Assembly (NCBI GenBank): GCA_902562015.1
Contig: CACERX010000029.1
Span: forward strand, 1-20,060
DNA from: an uncultured SAR324 cluster bacterium
GTDB lineage: Bacteria > SAR324 > NAC60-12
Length of the DNA: 20,060 nt
Reading direction: 5' to 3'
Part shown: piece after piece, positions 8,310 through 15,550 of the stretch
Position numbering within the stretch: the first letter of the stretch is position 1
How the letters are laid out: each line of letters begins with the position of its first letter
Position numbers and translations under genes: made by a program
Notes under the pieces: generated by a model
What the model was told of the DNA's origin: nothing
Seen by the model: the letters and a program-made list of their open reading frames with translations, nothing else
Database searches by the model: none

Positions 8310-9062
8310 ATGAATCAGATTGATCTTAACAACAAAGTTGCAGTGGTAACCGGTGGTGCTCAGGGTATCGGAATGGCAATTGCTGAACGTTTACTAGCAT
8401 CCGGATCCTCAGTTTGTCTCTGGGATAGGGATGAAAAATTGGTTAGAAAAACTTCTACAAGCCTAGCTAAAAAAGGTAGCGTTGAAATAGTGGTAATGGA
8501 TGTGACAGACTTAGAATCTGTAAAAAATGCTGCAAAACAAACAAAAAATACCTTTGGCAGTATAGACATCTTGGTCTGTAATGCTGGTATTGCAGGACCA
8601 TCACTAAAGACTTGGGAATATCCTGCAGAAGAATGGCAGCAGGTCATAGATATTGATCTGACAGGGGTATTCAATTGTCTACATGTTGTATCTCCAATCA
8701 TGATCGAGCAGAAATACGGTAGAATCGTTAATATAGCTTCAGTTGCAGGAAAAGATGGGAATCCTAATGCTGCTCCTTACAGTGCTGCAAAGGCTGGCGT
8801 AATTGCCCTGACCAAATCTCTCGGGAAAGAGCTTGCTGAATATGATATTGCAGTAAACTGCATCACTCCTGCTGCAGCTAAAACCCGTATTTTCGATCAG
8901 ATCAGTGAAAATCATATCCAGTACATGCTTAGTAAAATACCTCGGAATCGCTTTTTAAAAGTGGAAGAGGCCGCTTCAATGGTAGCTTGGTTATGCTCTG
9001 CAGAGAATTCTTTCACAACCGGAGGAGTGTTTGACCTTAGTGGAGGACGATCAACTTACTGA
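8310..9062 (+). CDS. SDR-family dehydrogenase, probable 2-keto-3-deoxy-L-rhamnonate 4-dehydrogenase
   Basis: A 250-residue classical SDR, starting at ATG 8310 (MNQIDLNNKV). A longer reading from TTG 8298 adds only four residues and is less likely. Motifs seen are TGGAQGIG (14-21), D39 after the second strand suggesting NAD+, CNAG at about 90, and the catalytic set S144, Y157, K161 (YSAAK). In the known oxidative L-rhamnose and L-fucose routes, an SDR oxidises the C4 hydroxyl of the 2-keto-3-deoxy acid to a 2,4-diketo acid, and this gene is a natural candidate. It starts 16 bases after the preceding SDR gene. Its TGA is one base before the next ATG, so the three genes read as one unit. Specificity is inferred from context, not from a diagnostic motif. 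Confidence 0.83.
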   Translation: MNQIDLNNKVAVVTGGAQGIGMAIAERLLASGSSVCLWDRDEKLVRKTSTSLAKKGSVEIVVMDVTDLESVKNAAKQTKNTFGSIDILVCNAGIAGPSLKTWEYPAEEWQQVIDIDLTGVFNCLHVVSPIMIEQKYGRIVNIASVAGKDGNPNAAPYSAAKAGVIALTKSLGKELAEYDIAVNCITPAAAKTRIFDQISENHIQYMLSKIPRNRFLKVEEAASMVAWLCSAENSFTTGGVFDLSGGRSTY

Positions 9063-9063
9063 A

Positions 9064-10257
9064 ATGGAAAAAATGAAAAATATAAAGATTACAGACGTTC
9101 GAGCTTTTGTTTTAGATCAAACTGGGTCAGGTGGTGATTATCATGACCGTGAAAAAGGACACTATCTAGTTGATACCCTGATCGCTACGCCAATGTCATC
9201 TTACCCGGAATACAAGAATTCTCGAACCAGTTTCGGGATCAATGTGATGAAAAGTATAGTCGTAGAGGTTGAGGCTTCGGATGGAACGGTCGGCATTAGT
9301 GCTGCACAGGGAGGTGAGCCAGCATGTTACATGATTGAAAAACACTTCAAACGCTTCCTCATTGGTCAGGACCCAAGACAACTTAATAAGTTTTGGGACC
9401 AGATGTATCGTGCCAGTCTTTATTATGGAGGAAAGGGAGTCCCTCTTTGGGCTATCAGCGCTGTTGACATAGCACTGTGGGACCTTTTGGGTCTACTTCG
9501 ACAGGAGCCTGTATATCAAATGATTGGCGGAAAGACACGAGATCAAATTGATCTCTATTGCACCGGTATTCGTCCAGATATAGCCCAAAAAGCAGGTTTC
9601 ATCGGAGGTAAGATGCCCTTACCTCATGGACCTTCGGACCGCAGGGATGGATTGAAAGCTAATGTAAAACATTTTCAGGAAATGCGCGAAAGGATTGGCC
9701 CAGATTTTCTTCTAATGGCAGACTGTTGGATGGCCCTTGACGTAACCTATGCTACCGAGCTTGCATATGCCATGCGTGATTTAGATCTTTATTGGATGGA
9801 AGAAGTTTTACACCCAGATGACTTCGATGGTCACAAAGAACTTAAGGACCGTGTCCCATGGATGCGTTGGACCACTGGTGAACATCAATATACCAGATAT
9901 GGATTCAGAGAACTAATAAAAAGTCGATCCGTTGACATTCTCCAACCTGATGTGATGTGGTGTGGTGGCTTGACTGAACTTCTTCGGATATCTGCCATGG
10001 CTGCAGCCTATGACATACCTGTAGTTCCTCATGGTAGTGGGGCTTACAGTTATCATTTTGTCGTCACTCAACCACACTGCCCCTTCTGTGAATACCTAAA
10101 TACAAGTCCAGATTGCAAAAGCTTCCCTCCTGTTTTTGGTAAAATGTTTATTAACGAACAAGTTCCGGTTAAAGGCAAAATTTTTCCCTCAGATGAACCA
10201 GGATGGGGATTAAAACTGAATAGAAAGGCTTTAAATCTAATAAGACCATATCAATGA
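9064..10257 (+). CDS. rhmD: L-rhamnonate dehydratase (enolase superfamily)
   Basis: A 397-residue enzyme that dehydrates L-rhamnonate to 2-keto-3-deoxy-L-rhamnonate. It resembles RhmD closely throughout: DYHD near residue 26, ATPMSSYPEYKNSRTSFGIN, GFIGGKMPLPHGPSD, LMADCWMALDVTYAT, TTGEHQYTRYGFRELI and VVPHGSGAYSYHF. Metal ligands are D220, E246 and E273, with catalytic D296 (QPDV) and H323. These fit RhmD, which uses a His-Asp dyad. ATG 9064 is chosen over a TTG at 9031, which would overlap the preceding gene; ATG 9073 is also possible. Its stop overlaps the next start by four bases (ATGA), indicating translational coupling. This is the most specific functional assignment in the window together with rhaM. 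Fuconate- or lyxonate-type activity cannot be fully excluded. Confidence 0.92.
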   Translation: MEKMKNIKITDVRAFVLDQTGSGGDYHDREKGHYLVDTLIATPMSSYPEYKNSRTSFGINVMKSIVVEVEASDGTVGISAAQGGEPACYMIEKHFKRFLIGQDPRQLNKFWDQMYRASLYYGGKGVPLWAISAVDIALWDLLGLLRQEPVYQMIGGKTRDQIDLYCTGIRPDIAQKAGFIGGKMPLPHGPSDRRDGLKANVKHFQEMRERIGPDFLLMADCWMALDVTYATELAYAMRDLDLYWMEEVLHPDDFDGHKELKDRVPWMRWTTGEHQYTRYGFRELIKSRSVDILQPDVMWCGGLTELLRISAMAAAYDIPVVPHGSGAYSYHFVVTQPHCPFCEYLNTSPDCKSFPPVFGKMFINEQVPVKGKIFPSDEPGWGLKLNRKALNLIRPYQ

Positions 10258-11180
10258 GCATTAATTTTTGGGATCCCCATTTTCACATATGGGATATCAC
10301 GGAAAATACTAAAAGCAGTCATGATTTTCAGCAGCTTTTCGCACCAGCAAACAAACCAATTTATTCTTATAACGATTATGAAAACGATATGCTATATAAA
10401 GATCATAGTTTTCAGCATACTGGCGGGGCATTCATCGAGACAATGAGTGTTTGCCATATAGACAGTTTTGGAAGCCAATATGAAAATTTCTGTATAAACG
10501 AAACGTCTTGGGCATCAAATGAATTAAAAAAATCTCCAAAACAGTATGTTTTAATTTCATCAGCACCATTAGAAAGCCCCAATTTAAATAAAATTCTATC
10601 CAAATTATCAAATTACCCCTTTGTCTGCGGTATAAGACAAATACTAAATCATAATCCATCTTGGCCAAGAAATTCAGTTTTTGGGGATTTACTGGAAAAT
10701 GAAAAATGGAAAAATGGATTTAGCACGTTGGGAAATTATAATTTTTCATTCGAATTACAGCTAAACCCAAACCAATATCATAAAGCATTAAAAATAATTA
10801 AAAAATATCCTGATACTAAAATAATTATAAACCACTTGGGAACTCCTAAAATAGATGACATTCAAAAAAGTAAAAACTTGTTCTGGGAATCAATGAAAGA
10901 ATTTTCGCACTACAACAATGTTTTTATTAAAATTTCAATGTTGAGCTACATCATGAAGGATTGGGATGATTCTGAAATTGTAAATGATGCTGTTCATAGG
11001 ATCATAGAGATTTTTGGAATAAATAATTGTTTTTTTGCTTCCAATTTTCCTGTAGAAAGAAATTTCGGCTGGGATATTAATCGTCTCCTTGATGCATTTG
11101 CAAACATTGCAAGTAATTATAAGATAGACGAAATAAACAAATTATTTTCCATAAATGCAATGTCTGCTTATAATTTATAA
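10254..11180 (+). CDS. Amidohydrolase-family lactonase, probable L-rhamnono-lactonase
   Basis: A 308-residue protein of the amidohydrolase_2 / COG3618 family, which includes sugar lactonases. Seen: N-terminal HFH (H9, H11 in WDPHFHIWD), a histidine at H194 in INHLGTP, and the C-terminal FASNFPVERNFGWD. At residue 264 the motif has Asn where many family members have a metal- or catalysis-linked Asp (SDxP). As far as I recall, SNFPV variants are common in this subgroup, so activity is not ruled out. It overlaps rhmD by four bases and fills the missing lactone hydrolysis step of the pathway. The gene is noticeably more AT-rich (about 30% GC in some lines) than rhmD before it, which may reflect different ancestry or relaxed constraint. 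Family secure; substrate by context. Confidence 0.83.
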   Translation: MSINFWDPHFHIWDITENTKSSHDFQQLFAPANKPIYSYNDYENDMLYKDHSFQHTGGAFIETMSVCHIDSFGSQYENFCINETSWASNELKKSPKQYVLISSAPLESPNLNKILSKLSNYPFVCGIRQILNHNPSWPRNSVFGDLLENEKWKNGFSTLGNYNFSFELQLNPNQYHKALKIIKKYPDTKIIINHLGTPKIDDIQKSKNLFWESMKEFSHYNNVFIKISMLSYIMKDWDDSEIVNDAVHRIIEIFGINNCFFASNFPVERNFGWDINRLLDAFANIASNYKIDEINKLFSINAMSAYNL

Positions 11181-11252
11181 AAAAACCTCTTAATGAAACA
11201 GAGACTTGTGGAATTTTCTACAACGCAATTTAATATCTAATGAAGGAATGTA

Positions 11253-12035
11253 ATGGTTAGTAAAAATAACAGACTTTCTAAATCTGAAGTTAAACAATAC
11301 CACGAAGAGGGTTGGATTGGACCCTTTAAATTAATTTCTCCAATGGAAATGTCAAACTTATCAGATGTTATTCAAAAACAAGTCTTTGAACCTGTTAAAC
11401 AACAAAATTTGGAAGAAAATGATTATTTCCACAACCGTCATTTAGACATCCAAGAAATATGGGAATTATTTAGCAATCCAGAACTCGTTGAAAGAGCAGG
11501 AAGTATCCTAGGACCTCATTTGGTTTTGTGGCGCTCAAATTTTCAATTCAAACCTCCATTAAGTGATCAAAAAAAATTCAACTATGGCTGGGACACCTCT
11601 GCTCCATGGCATCAGGATTGTGCATATTATCAGCCTTCTCCTAATGTCATATTGTCTGCATGGATAGCAGTAGATGAAGTGGACAAAGGTAATGGATGTA
11701 TGCAGATCATACCCGGAAGTCACAAAAAACTTTATCCCCATGTACCCAATCCAAATTATATTCCAGGTTCAGGTTTCTTTGATAAAGCTGTGGATCCATT
11801 ATTAATCGATGAAAAAAAAGCTATAGATGTAGAATTAAAACCAGGTGAATTTATTTTGTTTAGTGAGAGTATACTTCATTCCTCAGTACCTAATCTTTCA
11901 GAAAGACGAAGATTTGGTCTCTCACCAAGAATAACTGTTCCATTTGTTGATATTGGTGATCGTGATAATTTAAAAGTTCTTATGCTTAAGGGTGAAGATT
12001 ATATGGGAGATTTTAACGTAGTTAATCCTCCATAA
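11253..12035 (+). CDS. PhyH-family Fe(II)/2-oxoglutarate dioxygenase (copy 3)
   Basis: A 260-residue PhyH-family oxygenase, the last intact gene of the rhamnose operon. The facial triad is H120 and D122 (PWHQDCAYY) with H209 (ESILHSSVPN); R218-R220 could bind 2-oxoglutarate. The core ILSAWIAVDEVDKGNGCMQIIPGSHK is typical of small-molecule PhyH hydroxylases. AAGGA at 11243-11247, five bases before the ATG, is one of the best ribosome binding sites in the window. The gap to the lactonase is 72 bases. It is divergent in sequence from copies 1, 2 and 4. Being in the rhamnose operon suggests a substrate related to rhamnose or a rhamnoside, for example removal of a modification, but nothing in the sequence proves this. 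Confidence 0.88.
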   Translation: MVSKNNRLSKSEVKQYHEEGWIGPFKLISPMEMSNLSDVIQKQVFEPVKQQNLEENDYFHNRHLDIQEIWELFSNPELVERAGSILGPHLVLWRSNFQFKPPLSDQKKFNYGWDTSAPWHQDCAYYQPSPNVILSAWIAVDEVDKGNGCMQIIPGSHKKLYPHVPNPNYIPGSGFFDKAVDPLLIDEKKAIDVELKPGEFILFSESILHSSVPNLSERRRFGLSPRITVPFVDIGDRDNLKVLMLKGEDYMGDFNVVNPP

Positions 12036-12137
12036 AATTATTGAGTTTAAAGAAAGGAGCGGGACAATAGTTATGGAAGTACAGTCTAATGCGCATGTCA
12101 ATGGATTCTTTAATGTCTTGAAAGGGAATTAAATGCT

Positions 12138-12422
12138 ATGGGACTGAGGCACAGTCTATGCCATGGCTGGGCAAGCGGTCCCACTTCGTGGCTCAGCGAG
12201 CATATATTAGGGTTCAAACCGCTCAAACCAGGCTGTGCAGAACTTGCTATAGACGGTCATCTTGAAGATTTGGGATGGGCCGAGGGTACATACCCCACCC
12301 CAAGAGGAATAGTTCATGTCAGACATAAAAAGGGCTCTAACGGCAAAATAGAGACTAAAGTAGATGCTCCTGAGGACATCAATATTGTAGCTGGCAGTCA
12401 TGACCTGCCTCCCTTTAAGTAG
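12138..12422 (+). pseudogene. C-terminal remnant of a bacterial alpha-L-rhamnosidase (GH78-type)
   Basis: A 94-residue open frame beginning almost directly with HSLCHGWASGPTSWLSE, then LGFKPLKPGC, LEDLGWAEGTYPTPRGIVHV. This is the pattern of the C-terminal domain of bacterial alpha-L-rhamnosidases, enzymes of roughly 700-1000 residues that release L-rhamnose from glycosides. The catalytic barrel is absent: upstream in this frame there is a stop at 12111-12113, and the preceding 100 bases contain only a 19-codon frame with no resemblance I can identify. I therefore call it a truncated relic. Its base composition is richer in G+C than the preceding PhyH gene. It lies at the junction between the rhamnose operon and the GC-rich segment, as expected of a rearrangement scar. 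The match is from memory of the family pattern, not a search. Confidence 0.65.
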
Positions 12423-12536
12423 GCCACCTGCTAGCATGATGAATTAATCTACAAGCTCTTACCAAACCAATACTTTGCCACACCGGACCTAAAACCCTGC
12501 TAAATTATCAAGTTACACCCATGACATTGTTGCAGA

Positions 12537-12550
12537 GGCTTGCCGAAGCC
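12537..12550. terminator. Short hairpin at the 3' end of the DHDPS-family gene
   Basis: GGCTT (12537-12541), loop GCCG, AAGCC (12546-12550) form a compact five-pair GC-rich hairpin. It lies 23 bases beyond the stop codon of the minus-strand gene that ends at 12574. No U tract follows on either strand, so if it ends transcription it is not a canonical intrinsic terminator. It also marks the left edge of the GC-rich segment. Confidence 0.3.
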
Positions 12551-12573
12551 CCCATTATTCTCCCGTCTATGTG

Positions 12574-13506
12574 TTACTTGCCCCAGTTCAAGACCACCGG
12601 ATTCAACGGACGCACCAGTTCCAGCAACCCTTTTCGGGAATCAGGATGCAAGGGCGGGAACGGGTGTCGAACGGTGTCGGACTGGATTACGCCACCATCA
12701 AGCATGGCCGCTTTGGTTGCTCGCAGGCCGCACTGACGGTTCTCGTAGTTGATCAATGGCAGAATACTTGCGTACTGTGCGGCGGCGGCCTCTCGATGTC
12801 CGGCGCAGTGGAGTTCCAGCACGGGCTTGATCAAGTCCGGAATCAAGGCGCTCGGCATTGTCCCTGTGGCCCCGGCGTCGAGATCAGCCATCAGGGTGAT
12901 GGACTCCTCTCCGTCAAACGGGCCAACAATCTCCTCCCCGCCTGCAGCAATCAACGCCCGCAGCTTGTCAGCCGCCCCAGGCATCTCAACCTTAAAGTAA
13001 TTCACCTGCGGTAATTCCTTCGCCATTCGTACCAGTAAGCTAACGGAGAGGTTAACCCCACTCAAGGGTGCGTCCTGTACCATAATCGGGATGGAAACGG
13101 CCTGGGTTATTTTCGCAAAATGCTCGAAGGTTCTATGCTCGTCTGCACGCAGTGCGGCTCCGTGATACGGGGGCATGAGCATCAGCATTCTGGCACCTGC
13201 GGCTTCTGCCAGCAGTGCTCGATCAATTGCAACACGAGTGCTGAAATGACTGCATGTCACGATCACTGGAACCCTCCCGGCAACGTGATTCAGGCAAAGT
13301 TCCAACAGGATATTACGTTCCTCGTCGGTGAGCAGAAACTGTTCGGAGTAGTTAGCGAGGATGCAGATCCCATCCACGCCCTGATCAACCATACAGTCCA
13401 ACACCCTCTTCTGCCCGGGCAAGTCAAGGGATTCATCCTCGTTAAAGGGTGTGGGGGCGATAGGAAAGACTCCAGCGTAGGGATAGGTGGTGTCAGTGTT
13501 CGTCAT
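12574..13506 (-). CDS. DHDPS/NAL-family lyase, probable L-2-keto-3-deoxyarabonate dehydratase-like
   Basis: A 310-residue class I aldolase-fold enzyme of the dihydrodipicolinate synthase / N-acetylneuraminate lyase family. The Schiff-base lysine is K172 (VNYFKVEMP). The residue 28 before it, normally the catalytic tyrosine, is a glutamine (QDAPLSG, 144-150), and the usual GTTGE is replaced by ANYSEQF. This pattern, with GICILANYSEQF and PPYHGA, resembles L-2-keto-3-deoxyarabonate dehydratases that give 2-ketoglutarate semialdehyde, as I recall them; a true aldolase or another keto-acid dehydratase is possible. ATG 13506 is preferred to a TTG at 13527; neither has a clear Shine-Dalgarno. The gene is strongly GC-rich (55-68% in sampled lines) and points against both flanking operons, so recent acquisition is likely. 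Its partner could be the aldehyde dehydrogenase at 15695. Confidence 0.82.
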   Translation of the reverse strand: MTNTDTTYPYAGVFPIAPTPFNEDESLDLPGQKRVLDCMVDQGVDGICILANYSEQFLLTDEERNILLELCLNHVAGRVPVIVTCSHFSTRVAIDRALLAEAAGARMLMLMPPYHGAALRADEHRTFEHFAKITQAVSIPIMVQDAPLSGVNLSVSLLVRMAKELPQVNYFKVEMPGAADKLRALIAAGGEEIVGPFDGEESITLMADLDAGATGTMPSALIPDLIKPVLELHCAGHREAAAAQYASILPLINYENRQCGLRATKAAMLDGGVIQSDTVRHPFPPLHPDSRKGLLELVRPLNPVVLNWGK

Positions 13507-13972
13507 GGCAATTGGGTTGGTTGACAAAAATTAAGATTTGTCCGATTTGGGTTCACTGAGTATCCCGGGTGGTTTAGACAACACTCAATAAACCAAAAAT
13601 ATATTGCTCCATGCAATCTAATATAAACTATATTTATTTTAATAGTCGAATTTTCAAAAAAGTTATCACATAGTATGGGATATTTCTCAAGAATTAATAA
13701 TTATTTGAAGGGTGTCTGACTGGTGGCACCTGATGAACCGCAGGTACTTAATATATACACTGAACTGATGGTATTGCCAGGTTAAGAAGATAAACTTTGG
13801 AAAAACTAGCCAAAGAAAATCACTGCACAATCTTAAAGTAAGATTTACAACATATTTTTATGAAAATACTAATTTGAAACTATTTTATAATTCATAAAAT
13901 AATTAATTAACTGTAATTTATATAGAAATTATATCTATTTATAAAAAAATCGGTTTTATTATAAAAAAAATC

Positions 13973-14001
13973 TTGACACAGCTATAATATTTAATTAAAT
14001 T
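13973..14001 (+). promoter_or_regulatory. Sigma-70-like promoter candidate for the sugar ABC operon
   Basis: A perfect TTGACA (13973-13978) is followed, after 17 bases, by TAAATT (13996-14001), which matches four of six positions of the -10 consensus. A TATAAT at 13983-13988 is too close to this -35 to pair with it. Transcription would start near 14008, giving a leader of roughly 210 bases before the ATG at 14217. That leader would carry the inverted repeats at 14053-14121. Confidence 0.5.
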
Positions 14002-14052
14002 CTGCAAAATTAGTCTTTGTAACATATCGGTTCTATTTTATTAACATTTTAG

Positions 14053-14081
14053 GCATATGTACCTAAAATAGGAGGATATGC
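14053..14081. promoter_or_regulatory. Hairpin-forming element in the transporter leader
   Basis: GCATAT (14053-14058) pairs with ATATGC (14076-14081). Inside, CCTA (14062-14065) pairs with TAGG (14069-14072) around an AAA loop, leaving a small three-by-three internal loop. The inner part exposes an AGGAGG-like stretch (14069-14075). It may be a structured leader or an operator. Confidence 0.35.
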
Positions 14082-14084
14082 ATA

Positions 14085-14099
14085 ACAAATACTATTTGT
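14085..14099. promoter_or_regulatory. Perfect 15-base palindrome, operator candidate
   Basis: ACAAATA (14085-14091) and TATTTGT (14093-14099) are perfect complements around a single C, the size and symmetry of a dimeric repressor site. It lies 117 bases upstream of the binding-protein ATG and about 80 bases downstream of the predicted transcription start. No regulator gene is in the window to pair it with. Confidence 0.4.
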
Positions 14100-14204
14100 G
14101 TAACCTCGGGTATTAAGAGGTAACTTGTATGATCTGGATGAAGTATGAGTAGTGAAAAAAATTTTTTAATCTAGCAATTAAATCGTTAGTTAACTCTATA
14201 AAAT

Positions 14205-14209
14205 AAGGA
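14205..14209 (+). promoter_or_regulatory. Shine-Dalgarno of the sugar-binding protein gene
   Basis: AAGGA at 14205-14209 stands seven bases before ATG 14217, a well-placed ribosome binding site. Several neighbouring genes lack one, which fits strong translation of the binding protein. Confidence 0.7.
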
Positions 14210-14216
14210 AACTATT

Positions 14217-15515
14217 ATGAAAAAGATTACAAAAAGAAAATTCATCAAAAATACAACTTTGGCACTTGCAGGTGCGGCAGCATACAACTTGACTCCCCAG
14301 AAAGCGTATGCCTTGAGACAACTAAAATTTTGGTTGGGACTGGGTGCCACCCAAGGTGATCCAATGATCGAATTTGGTAAACGTGCTGCTAAAAAATATG
14401 GGTATAACGTAACTTATGACAATCTAGTAGGAGAGGCAGATACAAAATTTGCTGCAGCTTTTGGTGCAAACGATTTGCCTGATCTATTCGAAACTGACTC
14501 TCCATTTATAGCAGGTTTTCTTGGAATTGATGCACTAGACCCGATGGATGATCTAGTTAAACAAGTAAACTATCCACTTCACAAAATGATGCCATTTTTG
14601 GTAAATCGTTCTCGTTTTGGAGGGAAACTAATGGCGCTTCCACATGGTTGGAATTCATGGGTCCTTCTGTACAACCAGAATCATCTTGATAAAGCAGGTT
14701 TGCCAACAGATCGAGAACCAGAAAACTTTGATGAGTGGCTTGAGTGGGCCAAAAAAATGACCTTGCGCGACGGCAGTGGAAACGTCGTTCAGTCCGGATT
14801 TGAATGTCCAAAATCAGGTATCTTGCCTAACAATATCTGGGGAGCAATGCTTTATCAGTATGGTGGCTCAATAATTACGGAAGATGGTAAAAGAACTAAT
14901 TTCAACAATGAAGCTGGACGGAAAGCTGCGGAATTTATACTCAATTGCCTTTATAAATGGGAAATAACAGATCCCGATATTAATCAACGCTACGACTACT
15001 GGCTCACAGGTCAGGGGTCGATGTTCTACACTGGGACATGGATGGTTGGTAGCTCGCTTAAGCAGAAAGGCATGAAGTTTCGTACAGATGTGATGCCAAT
15101 ATTAGGAGATAAGCGAGCTGTGCAATATGAATACAGTGCTTTTGTACTTCCCTACGGGGATTCGGATGAAGTCAAGGAAGCTGCGGTCAACATTTACAAA
15201 TATTTCATTGAAAATGCTGGAGAATTTGCCGTGGCCTCCTCACAAATTCCAGTGACACAAGAAGGGCTTTCGTACCCTGCCTATACCAGATCAGATCATA
15301 AGAAACACTTCCAACCCTCTGAAGACAATGGCCAGCATGCTTTCTGGGATGTCGCTCATTCAAAGGGATCCGAATTCGCTGTTTATTCTGGTGACGGCGC
15401 GGTTACTCGTATTATGGATAAGGTCTGGCTCAAACAGAAAAGTGTGAATGAAGGTCTAAATGAATTAGATAAACATCTCACAAAGTTGCTTCGGAAGGAA
15501 CCTGCAAGCGTTTGA
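14217..15515 (+). CDS. Sugar ABC transporter solute-binding protein, family 1
   Basis: A 432-residue extracytoplasmic sugar-binding protein (SBP_bac_1 class, MalE/UgpB-like) that delivers a mono- or oligosaccharide to the permeases encoded at 18193 and 19163. The N-terminus MKKITKRKFIKNTTLALAG resembles a Tat signal with KR in place of the twin arginine; cleavage is likely after AYA near residue 32. Family features include FWLGLGATQGDPMIEFGKRAA, the aromatic-rich PHGWNSWVLLYNQNHLDKAGLP, and WLTGQGSMFYTGTWMVG. Length is standard. A good Shine-Dalgarno supports the start. It is the first gene of its operon, and a stem-loop follows 35 bases after the stop, as is common after binding-protein genes made in excess over the permeases. 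Ligand unknown; a rhamnose-containing sugar is plausible by context. Confidence 0.9.
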   Translation: MKKITKRKFIKNTTLALAGAAAYNLTPQKAYALRQLKFWLGLGATQGDPMIEFGKRAAKKYGYNVTYDNLVGEADTKFAAAFGANDLPDLFETDSPFIAGFLGIDALDPMDDLVKQVNYPLHKMMPFLVNRSRFGGKLMALPHGWNSWVLLYNQNHLDKAGLPTDREPENFDEWLEWAKKMTLRDGSGNVVQSGFECPKSGILPNNIWGAMLYQYGGSIITEDGKRTNFNNEAGRKAAEFILNCLYKWEITDPDINQRYDYWLTGQGSMFYTGTWMVGSSLKQKGMKFRTDVMPILGDKRAVQYEYSAFVLPYGDSDEVKEAAVNIYKYFIENAGEFAVASSQIPVTQEGLSYPAYTRSDHKKHFQPSEDNGQHAFWDVAHSKGSEFAVYSGDGAVTRIMDKVWLKQKSVNEGLNELDKHLTKLLRKEPASV

Positions 15516-15550
15516 TGAGTACCCCCCTAAAATGTGGTGCTTATCATAGT

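Larger units (their letters stand above)
13507..14216. other. Long intergenic region upstream of the sugar-transport operon
   Basis: About 710 bases without a supported gene. The first 80 or so are still moderately GC-rich and look like the right edge of the island; the rest is AT-rich. Around 13728-13745 there is a short ACCTG/CAGGT inverted repeat inside a 22-codon open frame that I do not consider a gene. The right half holds a promoter candidate (13973-14001) and three consecutive symmetric elements (14053-14121) ahead of the binding-protein gene. Confidence 0.6.

Noticed and set aside
12074..12133. 19-codon frame with an upstream GGAG, before the rhamnosidase remnant
   Set aside because: Too short and without recognisable similarity; could be relic sequence but cannot be supported as a gene.
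12521..13524. Several plus-strand open frames across the GC-rich segment
   Set aside because: They are antisense to the well-supported DHDPS-family gene; GC-rich codons leave few stops on the opposite strand.
13720..13785. 22-codon open frame with an ACCTG/CAGGT repeat in the transporter upstream region
   Set aside because: No start codon, no family resemblance that I can defend; most likely chance or an unrecognisable relic.
13973..13988. TTGACA with the TATAAT only four bases later as a promoter
   Set aside because: The spacing is impossible for a -35/-10 pair; the 17-base-spaced TAAATT is used instead.
15522..15530. Second CCCCCCTAA run, similar to that at 1750-1758
   Set aside because: No matching G run nearby, so it is not a hairpin; two occurrences are not enough to call a repeat family.
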